The notes: generated from the letters alone by a model not told the origin. A DNA stretch of 9,049 bases from Thermodesulfatator atlanticus (GCA_011321895.1 DROK01000017.1:1-9049), one strand, 5' to 3'. Positions 1 to 6,049 are shown, counted from the stretch's first letter. Translations and numbers: made by a program.

Positions 1-73
1 AAAAGTGGCGGAAAAACTGGCCCTTCCCCACCGGCTGAGACGACGGCCCTTTGAAGAAGTGGCTAACTTCTGA
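1..73 (+). CDS. C-terminal end of an unidentified protein (partial)
   Basis: An open frame entering from the left edge (first full codon at 2) gives 23 residues ending ...[11 protein letters not shown] and a TGA stop at 71-73. Its codon use resembles the neighbouring genes, and the basic segment [13 protein letters not shown] reads like a normal protein C-terminus. Too little is present to name a family, and I do not recognise it. It converges on trpG and overlaps that gene's stop by 11 bp. This leaves no space for a terminator between them and also means trpG is not followed by another gene of its own operon here. It could be a chance open frame; support is moderate. Confidence 0.4.
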   Translation, partial: KVAEKLALPHRLRRRPFEEVANF

Positions 74-731
74 GCTGGCCAAAGAGGAAATTGCGCAAAA
101 TGATCACCCCTTCGGGGAGGTCGTCCGAGGTAAAATCCCACTGCCGGGGTGGTTTTTTTAGCCTTTTCCAGGCGTAAAGGGAGGTACCAATGGATTCAGG
201 GTGAAACTGGACCCCTTCCACCGCCAGCTCCCGGTGGCGCACCCCCATGATCTCGCCCTCTTCGTCACGGGCGGTGACGATCAGCTCTTCCGGAAGGCTC
301 TCTTCTTCTATGACCAGAGAATGGTAACGCATGGCCTCAAAAGGGGAGGGAAGACCGACAAACACCCCCTGGCCATCGTGTTCGATCAAGGAAGTTTTCC
401 CGTGCATCAAGCGTTTGGCCCGCACGATCCGCCCCCCAAAGGCCACCCCGATACTCTGGTGGCCCAGACATACCCCCAGGATCGGAACTTTACCGGCGAA
501 GTGTCTTATCGCCGCCACCGAGATCCCGGCCTCCTTAGGCGTGCACGGCCCCGGGGAAATCACCAAGTGGGTGGGCTCAAATTCTTCCAGCACCCCCAGC
601 TCCACCTCATCGTTACGGTAGACCTTGACCTCACTTTCCTCTGCCAGTTTCTCACACATTACCCCGAGGAGCTGAACCAGGTTGTAGGTGAAAGAATCGT
701 AGTTATCTATGACCAGGAGTCTTACCGCCAT
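63..731 (-). CDS. trpG: Anthranilate synthase component II (glutamine amidotransferase)
   Basis: Class I glutamine amidotransferase (222 aa) that releases ammonia from glutamine and passes it to TrpE to make anthranilate from chorismate in the cytoplasm. The N-terminal motif [12 protein letters not shown], the oxyanion-loop motif [11 protein letters not shown], the nucleophile-elbow motif [10 protein letters not shown] (catalytic Cys88) and FHPES (His177, Glu179) form a complete catalytic triad. I chose the ATG at 731-729. It overlaps the trpE stop as TGATG and has a strong AAAGGGGG ribosome-binding site 5 nt upstream; a TTG one codon earlier is possible. The usual link between FHPES and the terminal RNFL motif is lengthened by roughly 25 residues (about 183-208, rich in K, W, D and P), making the protein longer than the typical ~190 aa. 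It could also serve aminodeoxychorismate synthase (PabA role), since no second copy is visible. Confidence 0.93.
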   Translation of the reverse strand: MAVRLLVIDNYDSFTYNLVQLLGVMCEKLAEESEVKVYRNDEVELGVLEEFEPTHLVISPGPCTPKEAGISVAAIRHFAGKVPILGVCLGHQSIGVAFGGRIVRAKRLMHGKTSLIEHDGQGVFVGLPSPFEAMRYHSLVIEEESLPEELIVTARDEEGEIMGVRHRELAVEGVQFHPESIGTSLYAWKRLKKPPRQWDFTSDDLPEGVIILRNFLFGQLRS

Positions 732-2215
732 CAAAGCCCCCTTTGCGCCATTTCAATGGCCTTCATCATGCCCCGGGCTTTATTAAGGGTCTCCTGATAT
801 TCTCTTTCTGGATCAGAATCCGCCACGATACCCGCCCCGGCCTGGAGGTAAAGCTTCGTACCCTTCTGGAAAAGGGTCCTTATGGCGATACAAAAATCCA
901 TATTACCGGAAAAACCGAAATAGCCCACCGCCCCGGCGTAAGGCCCGCGTCGAGCGGCCTCCAGCTCCTCGATAATCTCCATGGCCCGGATCTTGGGCGC
1001 GCCAGAGACCGTTCCCGCAGGAAAGGCGGCCTTTAAGACGTCAAACATATCATATTCCGGCCTGAGCTCACCCCTGACCCCGGAGACCAGGTGCATCACG
1101 TGGGAATAACGTTCAATCACCATCAGCTCATAGACCTCCACCGAACCGTAACGGGCCACCCGCCCCACGTCGTTGCGGCCGAGATCCACCAGCATAAGGT
1201 GCTCGGCCCTTTCTTTGGGATCGTGCAGGAGATCCTCGGCCAGGGCGAAATCCTCGGTCTCGGTCCGGCCCCGGGGCCTGGTACCGGCAATGGGGCGCAC
1301 TTCCACTCGCCCTTCTTCCAGGCGGACCAAGATTTCAGGCGAAGAACCGATCAGGGTTTCGTCTCCGAGCCGGAGGTAAAAGAGATAGGGCGAAGGATTT
1401 ATCTTGCGCAAGGCGCGGTAAAGGTCAAAGGGACGCAAATGACTCTCCCCGGAAAAACGCTGGGAGAGTACCACCTGGATGACGTCGCCGGCTTCGATAT
1501 ACTCCTTGGCCTTCTTTACCATCTGGTAGAAGCGCTCCGGGGTGATCTCTGGCAAGAGCTTGGTCTCTTGAGGCGGAGGCACCGCCGGGGGATAGATGAG
1601 AGGGCCTCTTACCCGACACACCATGGCCTCAATCTCGCTTACCGCCCTTTCGTAAACCGCCTCAGGGGGCACCCCCTCTTCCAGCCGGGCGTTGTAAACG
1701 ATCAGGAGGCTGTGTTTTAGGCGGTCGTAAATGAGGAGGACCTCCGGGAACATGAGATGGATGTCTGAAAAGCCCGCGGTGTCGGGAAGGAGTGAGGGCA
1801 GCCTTTCCATGAAGCGGACCATATCGTAAGAGACAAACCCCACGGCGCCCCCGAAGAAACGGGGTAGAGCCGGGAGGGTGGCGGCCTTGAACCTGCTCAG
1901 CACCCGCCGCACTTCGGCTAAGGGATCCGCTGAACGGAACCTCTTCTCCCCGTGGGGGTCAAGAAGGGTTATCTCTTCTCCCCGGCTGCGAAAGATAAGA
2001 AAGGGGTTTACGCCGATAAAGCTAAACCTGGCCCATTTTTCCCCGCCTTCCAGGCTTTCGAGCAGAAAACCGTAATGCCCCACAAAAACCTTATGGAAGA
2101 GGGAAATGGGGGTCTCCATGTCCACCAGGACTTCCTGGTAGACGGGAATAAGATTGGCCTGGCGGGAAAGTTCGAGAAAGGTCTTTTTGTCCGGTAAAGG
2201 GTGTACTTTAATCAT
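731..2215 (-). CDS. trpE: Anthranilate synthase component I
   Basis: Chorismate-binding enzyme (494 aa from ATG 2215) that forms anthranilate from chorismate and TrpG-supplied ammonia, the first committed step of tryptophan synthesis. The N-terminal part holds the TrpE-type LLES motif (51-54), and PSPYLF lies at 274-279; both elements line the tryptophan feedback site in characterised TrpE, so allosteric inhibition is expected. The catalytic half has [14 protein letters not shown] (309-322), the [10 protein letters not shown] motif (344-353), HVMHLVSG (372-379) and AGTVSGAPK (400-408). The METPIS segment near residue 33 favours TrpE over PabB. A TTG 12 codons upstream (2251) is open, but it lacks a ribosome-binding site and falls inside a candidate -35 box, so I prefer ATG 2215. 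The gene is translationally coupled to trpG. No Trp-codon leader peptide or attenuator is visible in the 82 bp upstream. Confidence 0.95.
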   Translation of the reverse strand: MIKVHPLPDKKTFLELSRQANLIPVYQEVLVDMETPISLFHKVFVGHYGFLLESLEGGEKWARFSFIGVNPFLIFRSRGEEITLLDPHGEKRFRSADPLAEVRRVLSRFKAATLPALPRFFGGAVGFVSYDMVRFMERLPSLLPDTAGFSDIHLMFPEVLLIYDRLKHSLLIVYNARLEEGVPPEAVYERAVSEIEAMVCRVRGPLIYPPAVPPPQETKLLPEITPERFYQMVKKAKEYIEAGDVIQVVLSQRFSGESHLRPFDLYRALRKINPSPYLFYLRLGDETLIGSSPEILVRLEEGRVEVRPIAGTRPRGRTETEDFALAEDLLHDPKERAEHLMLVDLGRNDVGRVARYGSVEVYELMVIERYSHVMHLVSGVRGELRPEYDMFDVLKAAFPAGTVSGAPKIRAMEIIEELEAARRGPYAGAVGYFGFSGNMDFCIAIRTLFQKGTKLYLQAGAGIVADSDPEREYQETLNKARGMMKAIEMAQRGL

Positions 2216-2222
2216 GAAGCCG

Positions 2223-2251
2223 CTCTTATCGCGACCGGACCCTTCTGTCAA
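2223..2251 (-). promoter_or_regulatory. Candidate trpE promoter
   Basis: On the minus strand a perfect TTGACA (2251-2246) is followed after 15 nt by GATAAG (2230-2225), or after 17 nt by TAAGAG (2228-2223). Either -10 candidate is imperfect (4/6 at best). Only 9 nt separate GATAAG from the trpE ATG, so the transcript would have almost no leader. The -35 box sits nearly back to back with the pgsA -35 on the other strand. Confidence 0.4.
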
Positions 2252-2260
2252 GCGTTAACG

Positions 2261-2289
2261 TGGACAGGAGAAAGGAGAGGAATTATAGG
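2261..2289 (+). promoter_or_regulatory. Candidate pgsA promoter
   Basis: TGGACA (2261-2266, 5/6 to the sigma-70 -35 consensus) is separated by 17 bp from TATAGG (2284-2289, 4/6 to the -10 consensus). Exactly 8 nt lie between the -10 box and the pgsA ATG at 2298, so transcription would start at or next to the start codon. The purine-rich AGGAGAGG at 2273-2280 lies in the spacer, 17 nt from the ATG. That is too far for a Shine-Dalgarno site and would not be in the mRNA if this promoter is used. Confidence 0.5.
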
Positions 2290-2297
2290 TTTCTCGT

Positions 2298-2840
2298 ATG
2301 TTAAACGTGCCCAATTGCATCACCCTTCTGCGCCTGTTCCTCATCCCCGTAATTATAATCGCCCTGCTCGAGGGGCACCCCCGCCTGGCGCTTTTATTTT
2401 TCATCGTGGCCGGGATAAGCGACGCCCTGGACGGCTTCCTGGCCCGGGCCTTAAAACAAAAAACCCTGCTCGGGGCCATCCTGGACCCTATCGCCGACAA
2501 ACTCCTCATCAACACCATCTATATCCTGGGGGCTTACCTGGGCCTCTTGCCTGACTGGCTGGCCGTGATCGTGATAAGCCGGGACGTAATGATCCTCATC
2601 GGTTTCCTTATCCTTACCTGGCACACCCGAAAAATCGAGGTCAAACCCACTGTCCTGAGCAAGGGTACCACCGTGGCCCAGATAAGTACGGTGGTAATTA
2701 CGCTGGCCCATTTCTCCGAAGGGATAAAGGCGCTGGCCTGCTACCTCACCGCTGGGCTGACCATCGTTTCAGGGATGCATTATCTCTTTTTGGGACTGAA
2801 AATGCTTGAGGGAAACAAAAAAGGGGAGCGCCCGGCTTAA
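2298..2840 (+). CDS. pgsA: CDP-diacylglycerol-glycerol-3-phosphate 3-phosphatidyltransferase
   Basis: Integral membrane enzyme (180 aa) that transfers the phosphatidyl group from CDP-diacylglycerol to glycerol-3-phosphate, giving phosphatidylglycerophosphate, the precursor of phosphatidylglycerol and cardiolipin. It carries the complete CDP-alcohol phosphotransferase signature D-x2-DG-x2-AR-x8-G-x3-D-x3-D: Asp42, Asp45, Gly46, Ala49, Arg50, Gly59, Asp63 and Asp67. The N-terminal PNCITLLRLFLIP is the typical PgsA opening. Hydrophobic segments near 8-24, 28-42, 68-88, 90-107, 122-138 and 145-165 fit a six-helix membrane fold. Length matches the family. ATG 2298 is the first possible start, because an in-frame TAG lies at 2286-2288. 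There is only a minimal AGG at 2287-2289 in front of it, so the mRNA may be leaderless. The stop codon lies inside the loop of a terminator for the opposing gene. PgsA rather than phosphatidylserine synthase is inferred from length and the N-terminal motif. Confidence 0.92.
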   Translation: MLNVPNCITLLRLFLIPVIIIALLEGHPRLALLFFIVAGISDALDGFLARALKQKTLLGAILDPIADKLLINTIYILGAYLGLLPDWLAVIVISRDVMILIGFLILTWHTRKIEVKPTVLSKGTTVAQISTVVITLAHFSEGIKALACYLTAGLTIVSGMHYLFLGLKMLEGNKKGERPA

Positions 2841-2848
2841 GCGCTCCC
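2813..2848 (-). terminator. Rho-independent terminator of the PEP-CTERM gene
   Basis: Perfect 8-bp inverted repeat GGGAGCGC (2824-2831) / GCGCTCCC (2841-2848) with a 9-nt loop. Read on the minus strand the hairpin is followed by TTTTTT (2822-2817), G and TTT, a classic intrinsic terminator 20 bp after the stop of the minus-strand gene at 2869. On the plus strand no T-tract follows, so it should not terminate pgsA efficiently. The pgsA TAA (2838-2840) is in the loop, so the last pgsA codons and the terminator share sequence. Confidence 0.8.
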
Positions 2849-2868
2849 TCTCGGGCCTACCTTCCCGG

Positions 2869-3708
2869 TTACCCTTCCCGCCGTCTACGGCGCAAAAACA
2901 TGCTCACGGCGAAAAGGCCCGCCCCTGCCAAAAGGATGGATGCCGGCTCGGGGGTGTGCGCCACCACCTCGCCGTAATCGTTACCGCACTCCATGGTCCA
3001 GTGGATTTTTATGGAAGTGAACGGCTCATCAAAAAGAGAAAGGGGAATGGCAGCTTCGATAATGTAACGGGGCAAATCAGGATCATCGGCTACATAATAA
3101 AACTTACTTTCATCAACAGTTCCTTTTTGAGTTCCGCTTTTCATGCGGAAGGGGTTGGAGACGGAATGATCAGATACAGAAACCCCTTGCCAGGAAAAAA
3201 CCTTGTAAAAGCCACGGAGTTCTACTTCCTGAATCGAATTGTCTATCTCTGCCTCGCGGTTATCATTCCCATCGACATAAGTGGAAATAACCAGGGCGTA
3301 GTCCCAACTGCCGTCAGCCCCGACGTCAAAGGCGATATCACCGGCGTCGTACCAATCAGAACCATACTCGCGACCTATCTGAGGAAAGCCGGTGGCAATG
3401 GCTACGTAGAGATAATTAGCGTCAAAGGTGGCCAAAACGGCCTCCACATCGTAATTTTGCCCTCCATATCCAGGATCTACAAAGCCATCATTTTCTCCTA
3501 CTTCATCCTCCTGCCATACAAACACCCCTGGTACGCCAGGGTCCCAATTATTGTCGTTTTCACCAAAAGAGGAGGTATCTACCCCCCAATCTGGCTCCCC
3601 TTCCTCTACAAAAAGGTTTCCGTCCACCGTAATCGTTATAGCGCTGGCTCCGGCGGCCAGCCCCCAAAGAAAAACGACTACCCAAAACAAAGTCCAAAAT
3701 CTCCTCAT
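2869..3708 (-). CDS. PEP-CTERM sorting-signal protein, probable surface or exported beta-sandwich protein
   Basis: A 279-aa exported protein. Residues 1-23 are a Sec signal peptide (MRR, a hydrophobic core, then a predicted cleavage after ASA). The C-terminus is a textbook PEP-CTERM tripartite signal: PEP (253-255), a hydrophobic helix (about 257-272) and five arginines (273-277). In family knowledge this signal is processed by an exosortase (EpsH/XrtA type) and tends to accompany exopolysaccharide production. The body is very acidic and rich in D, N, G, W and Y, with segments such as ANYLYVAIATGF, GDIAFDVGADG and IIEAAIPLSLF followed by HWTMECGNDYGEV. This pattern resembles CBM9-like/DOMON-like beta-sandwich domains, which bind carbohydrate or other ligands. 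That assignment is by eye only, and the ligand is unknown. ATG 3708 has AAAGGGG 7 nt upstream. The gene stands alone between a promoter region and a terminator, and its GC content is visibly lower than its neighbours (23/60 in 3061-3120), which hints at a separate origin. Confidence 0.88.
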   Translation of the reverse strand: MRRFWTLFWVVVFLWGLAAGASAITITVDGNLFVEEGEPDWGVDTSSFGENDNNWDPGVPGVFVWQEDEVGENDGFVDPGYGGQNYDVEAVLATFDANYLYVAIATGFPQIGREYGSDWYDAGDIAFDVGADGSWDYALVISTYVDGNDNREAEIDNSIQEVELRGFYKVFSWQGVSVSDHSVSNPFRMKSGTQKGTVDESKFYYVADDPDLPRYIIEAAIPLSLFDEPFTSIKIHWTMECGNDYGEVVAHTPEPASILLAGAGLFAVSMFLRRRRREG

Positions 3709-3715
3709 CAGCCCG

Positions 3716-3722
3716 CCCCTTT
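3716..3722 (-). promoter_or_regulatory. Ribosome-binding site of the PEP-CTERM gene
   Basis: AAAGGGG on the minus strand, 7 nt before ATG 3708. It supports that start and contrasts with the missing Shine-Dalgarno sites of emrA and ahbAB nearby. Confidence 0.7.
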
Positions 3723-3757
3723 AATTTATTCAATACCATTTTGAAGCAAAATGCGGG

Positions 3758-3783
3758 CCAAAATTATTATGAAATAATTTCGG
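3758..3783. repeat. AT-rich inverted repeat upstream of the PEP-CTERM gene
   Basis: Perfect 8-bp arms AAATTATT (3761-3768) and AATAATTT (3773-3780) around a 4-nt centre. Read as minus-strand RNA the stem extends to 11 pairs through one G-U and two C-G pairs. No T-run follows in either direction, so it is not a standard terminator. It overlaps the candidate -10 box of the PEP-CTERM gene and could be an operator or a 5' hairpin. It could also be a chance dyad in AT-rich DNA. Confidence 0.4.
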
Positions 3784-3793
3784 GCTATTTCAG
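3766..3793 (-). promoter_or_regulatory. Candidate promoter of the PEP-CTERM gene
   Basis: On the minus strand, CTGAAA (3793-3788, 4/6) and CATAAT (3771-3766, 5/6) are separated by 16 bp. Transcription would start near 3759, giving a leader of about 50 nt with a good ribosome-binding site. The rest of the 142-bp spacer (3709-3850) is AT-rich and contains two GGAAAA/TTTTT-type blocks (3815-3826 and 3839-3850), but I see no gene in it and no GC-rich terminator for ahbAB. Confidence 0.3.
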
Positions 3794-3850
3794 GGATCAA
3801 GACCAAAGGGTGAGAAAAATTTTTCCTAATTTGATGGCAAAAAATTTTCC

Positions 3851-4822
3851 CTACCAGAAGAGTTTGAGGCGAATCTTTTTGAGTTCCTTTACGGTCTTGA
3901 GGGGGAGATAAGCGGGTATTTCCAGGCGGGTGGCCAGGTCTGCCACGGTTTTTCGGGCCTCGGTTTCGTCTCTGGCGTGCACCATGGTGTAAAGGTTGTA
4001 GGGCCATTCCGGGTAACTCTTTCTTTCGTAACAGTGGGTAATTTTTTTCTCACGGGCCAAAAATTTTCCTACCTCTTCTATCCGGCCGGGAGGAACCTGC
4101 CAGGCCACCATAATATTTCCTTTAAGGCCGGCGCGGGTATGACGTATCAAACCGGCAAAACGCCGAATAATACCCCGGGACAGGCCCTCTTTGAGCCAGG
4201 AAAGGACTTCTTCTTCCCGAAGGCCCGCTTTGCGGGCGATTTCCTGAAAGGGCCTCGGGCAAAGGGGAAGGTCTTCCTGGGTCAACCTTACCAGGGTGAT
4301 GGTCCTGGGGTCCGGGGGAGAAACTCGGGAAAAAGAGGTCTTAACTTCTAAATCCTGGCTCTCACCCCCGTCTTCCCCCAGCACGTACACCGCCGCGATA
4401 TGAAAGACCCGCTTTATGGGAAGGAGGAGGTATTTTTCTACCTCGGCCCGGGCCAAAAGGTTCGCTACCGTCTCTTTCAGGTCCTCGCCCGGGGGGACCG
4501 CGATGGTAAACCAGAGGTTAAAGAAATGGTCACGCAGGTAATTATGGCTCACCCCCGGGTAGGAATTTATGGTCTCCGCCGCCTGAGAAAGCTTTTCTTC
4601 GGAGACCGCCGCCGCGACCAGGGTGGTCCGATAACCCAGGGCGGCAGGGTTAAAAATGGCGCTTATCTGACGCAAAATACCTTCTCTTTTGAGGTTTAAG
4701 AGGCGCGCCAAGACCTCTTCTTCGGAAAGGGAAAGTCTCTGTGCCAGAGCCGCGTAGGGCCTGGCCTCCAGAGGGAAGCGCTGCTGTATTTCGTTTAAAA
4801 GCGCCCGGTCCGTGGCTTCCAT
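3851..4822 (-). CDS. Fused siroheme decarboxylase AhbA-AhbB (Lrp/AsnC-like)
   Basis: A 323-aa protein with two tandem AhbA/AhbB (NirD/L-like) modules. In characterised organisms this family removes two acetate carboxyls from siroheme to give 12,18-didecarboxysiroheme. That is the entry step of the alternative heme pathway, or of heme d1 synthesis in denitrifiers. Module 1 (about 1-150) has an N-terminal HTH-like segment, RQISAIFNPAALGY (51-64) and GVSHNYLRDHFFNLWFT (90-106). Module 2 (about 170-323) has a second HTH-like segment, RRFAGLIRHTRAGLKGN (220-236) and THCYERKSYPEWPYNLYTMVH (262-282). These are the AhbA-like and AhbB-like signatures respectively. A hydrophilic linker (about 148-170) joins them. 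The subunits are often separate genes forming a heterodimer; here they are one chain. ATG 4822 is forced by an in-frame TAA directly upstream, and no ribosome-binding site is evident. Despite the HTH fold it is unlikely to be a transcription factor. No ahbC, ahbD or nir gene is in the window, so heme b rather than d1 is inferred. Confidence 0.9.
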   Translation of the reverse strand: MEATDRALLNEIQQRFPLEARPYAALAQRLSLSEEEVLARLLNLKREGILRQISAIFNPAALGYRTTLVAAAVSEEKLSQAAETINSYPGVSHNYLRDHFFNLWFTIAVPPGEDLKETVANLLARAEVEKYLLLPIKRVFHIAAVYVLGEDGGESQDLEVKTSFSRVSPPDPRTITLVRLTQEDLPLCPRPFQEIARKAGLREEEVLSWLKEGLSRGIIRRFAGLIRHTRAGLKGNIMVAWQVPPGRIEEVGKFLAREKKITHCYERKSYPEWPYNLYTMVHARDETEARKTVADLATRLEIPAYLPLKTVKELKKIRLKLFW

Positions 4823-4912
4823 GGCTTAATAGTGGCTGGTCTCCGCGCAAAAGTAAAGAGGAGGACGCAAAAAGGTTTCCTCCCGTGATCCCCTCGCCTA
4901 TAATCAATCAGC
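4823..4912. promoter_or_regulatory. Divergent promoter region between ahbAB and the efflux operon
   Basis: This 90-bp spacer must drive both divergent units. On the plus strand a perfect TATAAT (4899-4904) ends 8 nt before the emrA ATG; the -35 region (around 4876-4881, TTTCCT, 3/6) is poor, which may mean activator dependence. On the minus strand only a weak pair is visible (TTTACT 4857-4852, 17-bp spacer, CACTAT 4834-4829). An inverted repeat GGAGGA (4860-4865) / TCCTCC (4878-4883), with a 12-bp centre, overlaps the plus -35 region and is a possible regulator site. Neither start codon has a Shine-Dalgarno sequence. Confidence 0.5.
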
Positions 4913-6049
4913 ATGACCCGTTTGCAGGGCAAAAAAATCGGCACGCTGGTATTCATTGGCGTCCTTTTGGCCTTACTGGTCGGTCTCTTTCTCTTTATCC
5001 ACCACCGCATGCGTTATGCCGTAACCAACGCCGTCTTTGTGGAAACGGAAAACCTGGTTTACGTGAGTTTTACCCGGGTGGCCGGCAGAATCCTTAAAAC
5101 CCTCAAGAAAGAAGGGGAAAGGGTCAGCCAGGGGGAAGAGTTGGCCCTTTTGGACCAAAAACCTTACCAGCAGGCCCTGGCGGCGGCCCGGGCGGAACTA
5201 CTGGCCCTCAAGCACCAGCAGGAGGCCTTAAAGCTTGAGATCAAACGCCTTGAGGAGGAGATCGCCTTAAAACTTGACCAGACCAGACGGCAACTTGAAG
5301 AAATTGAGGCACGCCGGGCGGCCATCTCCGCCAGAAGGGCGGGCCTGGACGCCGAAATCGCTCAGTTAAGAAGGGATAAGGCCCGTCTGGCTTATCTCTT
5401 CAGGCAGGACCTGGTGCCTAAAAGGAAACTGGAAGGGGTGGAAACGTCGCTAGCCAGGCTCGAAAAGGAAAGAAAGGCCCTCACCTTTGAAGAAAAGGCC
5501 CTGGCCAAGGCCCGGGCGGCCTTAAAAAAGAACCTGGCCCTCCTCTTCAACCAGCAAAAATTGGTGGCGGAAAAGAAAAAAGAACTGGCCAGCCTCGGCG
5601 CGCGGGAAAAGGCCCTGCAGGCCCGGGTGGAGACCGCCTCCCTGGAACTGAGCTATTGCCGGCTCACTTCGCCGATCTCGGGCTACGTGGCCAAAAGATT
5701 CCACGTCGCCGGAGACGTGGTGGGCCCCGGCGAGCCCGTCTACGCCCTGGTAGATCCCAAAAGCCTTTATATCCTAGTCCTCCTGGAAGAGACCAAACTC
5801 AGGGGAGTCCAACCCGGGGCGCCGGCCAAAATCAAAATAGACGCCTTTCCCAAAGAGAAATTCGAAGGCCGGGTGGAGGAGATCCTGCCGGCCACCGCAG
5901 CCAAATTTGCCCTGGTGCCCAGAGACGTTTCTGCCGGCGAATTTACCAAAGTGGCCCAGCGGGTCCCCATCAAGATCCGTATCACCAAAGGTCCGGTTGA
6001 GCTCCTGCGGGTTGGCCTGGGTGGGGAGGTGGAGATCAAACGCCGATGA
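4913..6049 (+). CDS. Membrane fusion (periplasmic adaptor) protein, EmrA/HlyD family
   Basis: A 378-aa adaptor expected to link the inner-membrane transporter encoded next to the outer-membrane channel two genes on. Residues about 10-30 form one N-terminal membrane anchor, as in EmrA. The first lipoyl half-motif (about 50-82, VAGRILKTLKKEGERVSQGE then LALLDQKPY) and the second (about 249-283, LTSPISGYVAKRFHVAGDVV) flank a long alpha-helical hairpin (about 85-245) rich in Lys, Glu, Ala and Arg. The hairpin turn region includes LFRQDLVPKRKLEGVETSLA. A beta-barrel part (about 285-360) and a short C-terminal part follow. The ATG at 4913 is forced by an in-frame TAA at 4901-4903. It has no ribosome-binding site and lies 8 nt after a perfect TATAAT, so the mRNA may be leaderless. 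The stop overlaps the next start as ATGA. Substrate cannot be told from sequence. Confidence 0.92.
   Translation: MTRLQGKKIGTLVFIGVLLALLVGLFLFIHHRMRYAVTNAVFVETENLVYVSFTRVAGRILKTLKKEGERVSQGEELALLDQKPYQQALAAARAELLALKHQQEALKLEIKRLEEEIALKLDQTRRQLEEIEARRAAISARRAGLDAEIAQLRRDKARLAYLFRQDLVPKRKLEGVETSLARLEKERKALTFEEKALAKARAALKKNLALLFNQQKLVAEKKKELASLGAREKALQARVETASLELSYCRLTSPISGYVAKRFHVAGDVVGPGEPVYALVDPKSLYILVLLEETKLRGVQPGAPAKIKIDAFPKEKFEGRVEEILPATAAKFALVPRDVSAGEFTKVAQRVPIKIRITKGPVELLRVGLGGEVEIKRR

Noticed and set aside
201..797. A 198-codon plus-strand open frame opposite trpG.
   Set aside because: It is antisense to conserved trpG motifs, and its His/Pro-rich product is typical of a shadow frame.
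2249..2251. TTG as an upstream start for trpE (12 extra residues).
   Set aside because: No ribosome-binding site precedes it, the extra residues (TEGSGRDKSGF) are not TrpE-like, and the TTG is part of a TTGACA promoter-like box.
2282..2287. TATAAT on the minus strand within the trpE/pgsA spacer, as a trpE -10 box.
   Set aside because: No acceptable -35 sequence lies 15-19 bp upstream on that strand. The hexamer is the complement of the region holding the pgsA -10.
2806..3744. A 312-codon plus-strand open frame opposite the PEP-CTERM gene.
   Set aside because: The minus-strand frame has a signal peptide, a full PEP-CTERM signal, a ribosome-binding site and a terminator. The plus-strand product has no recognisable motif and overlaps the pgsA end, so it is a shadow frame caused by few stop codons on that strand.
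3851..4822. The AhbA-AhbB fusion read as an Lrp/AsnC transcription regulator of the divergent efflux operon.
   Set aside because: Both modules carry the siroheme-decarboxylase signatures, and the family is enzymatic despite its HTH-like fold. A regulatory role cannot be excluded but has no support here.
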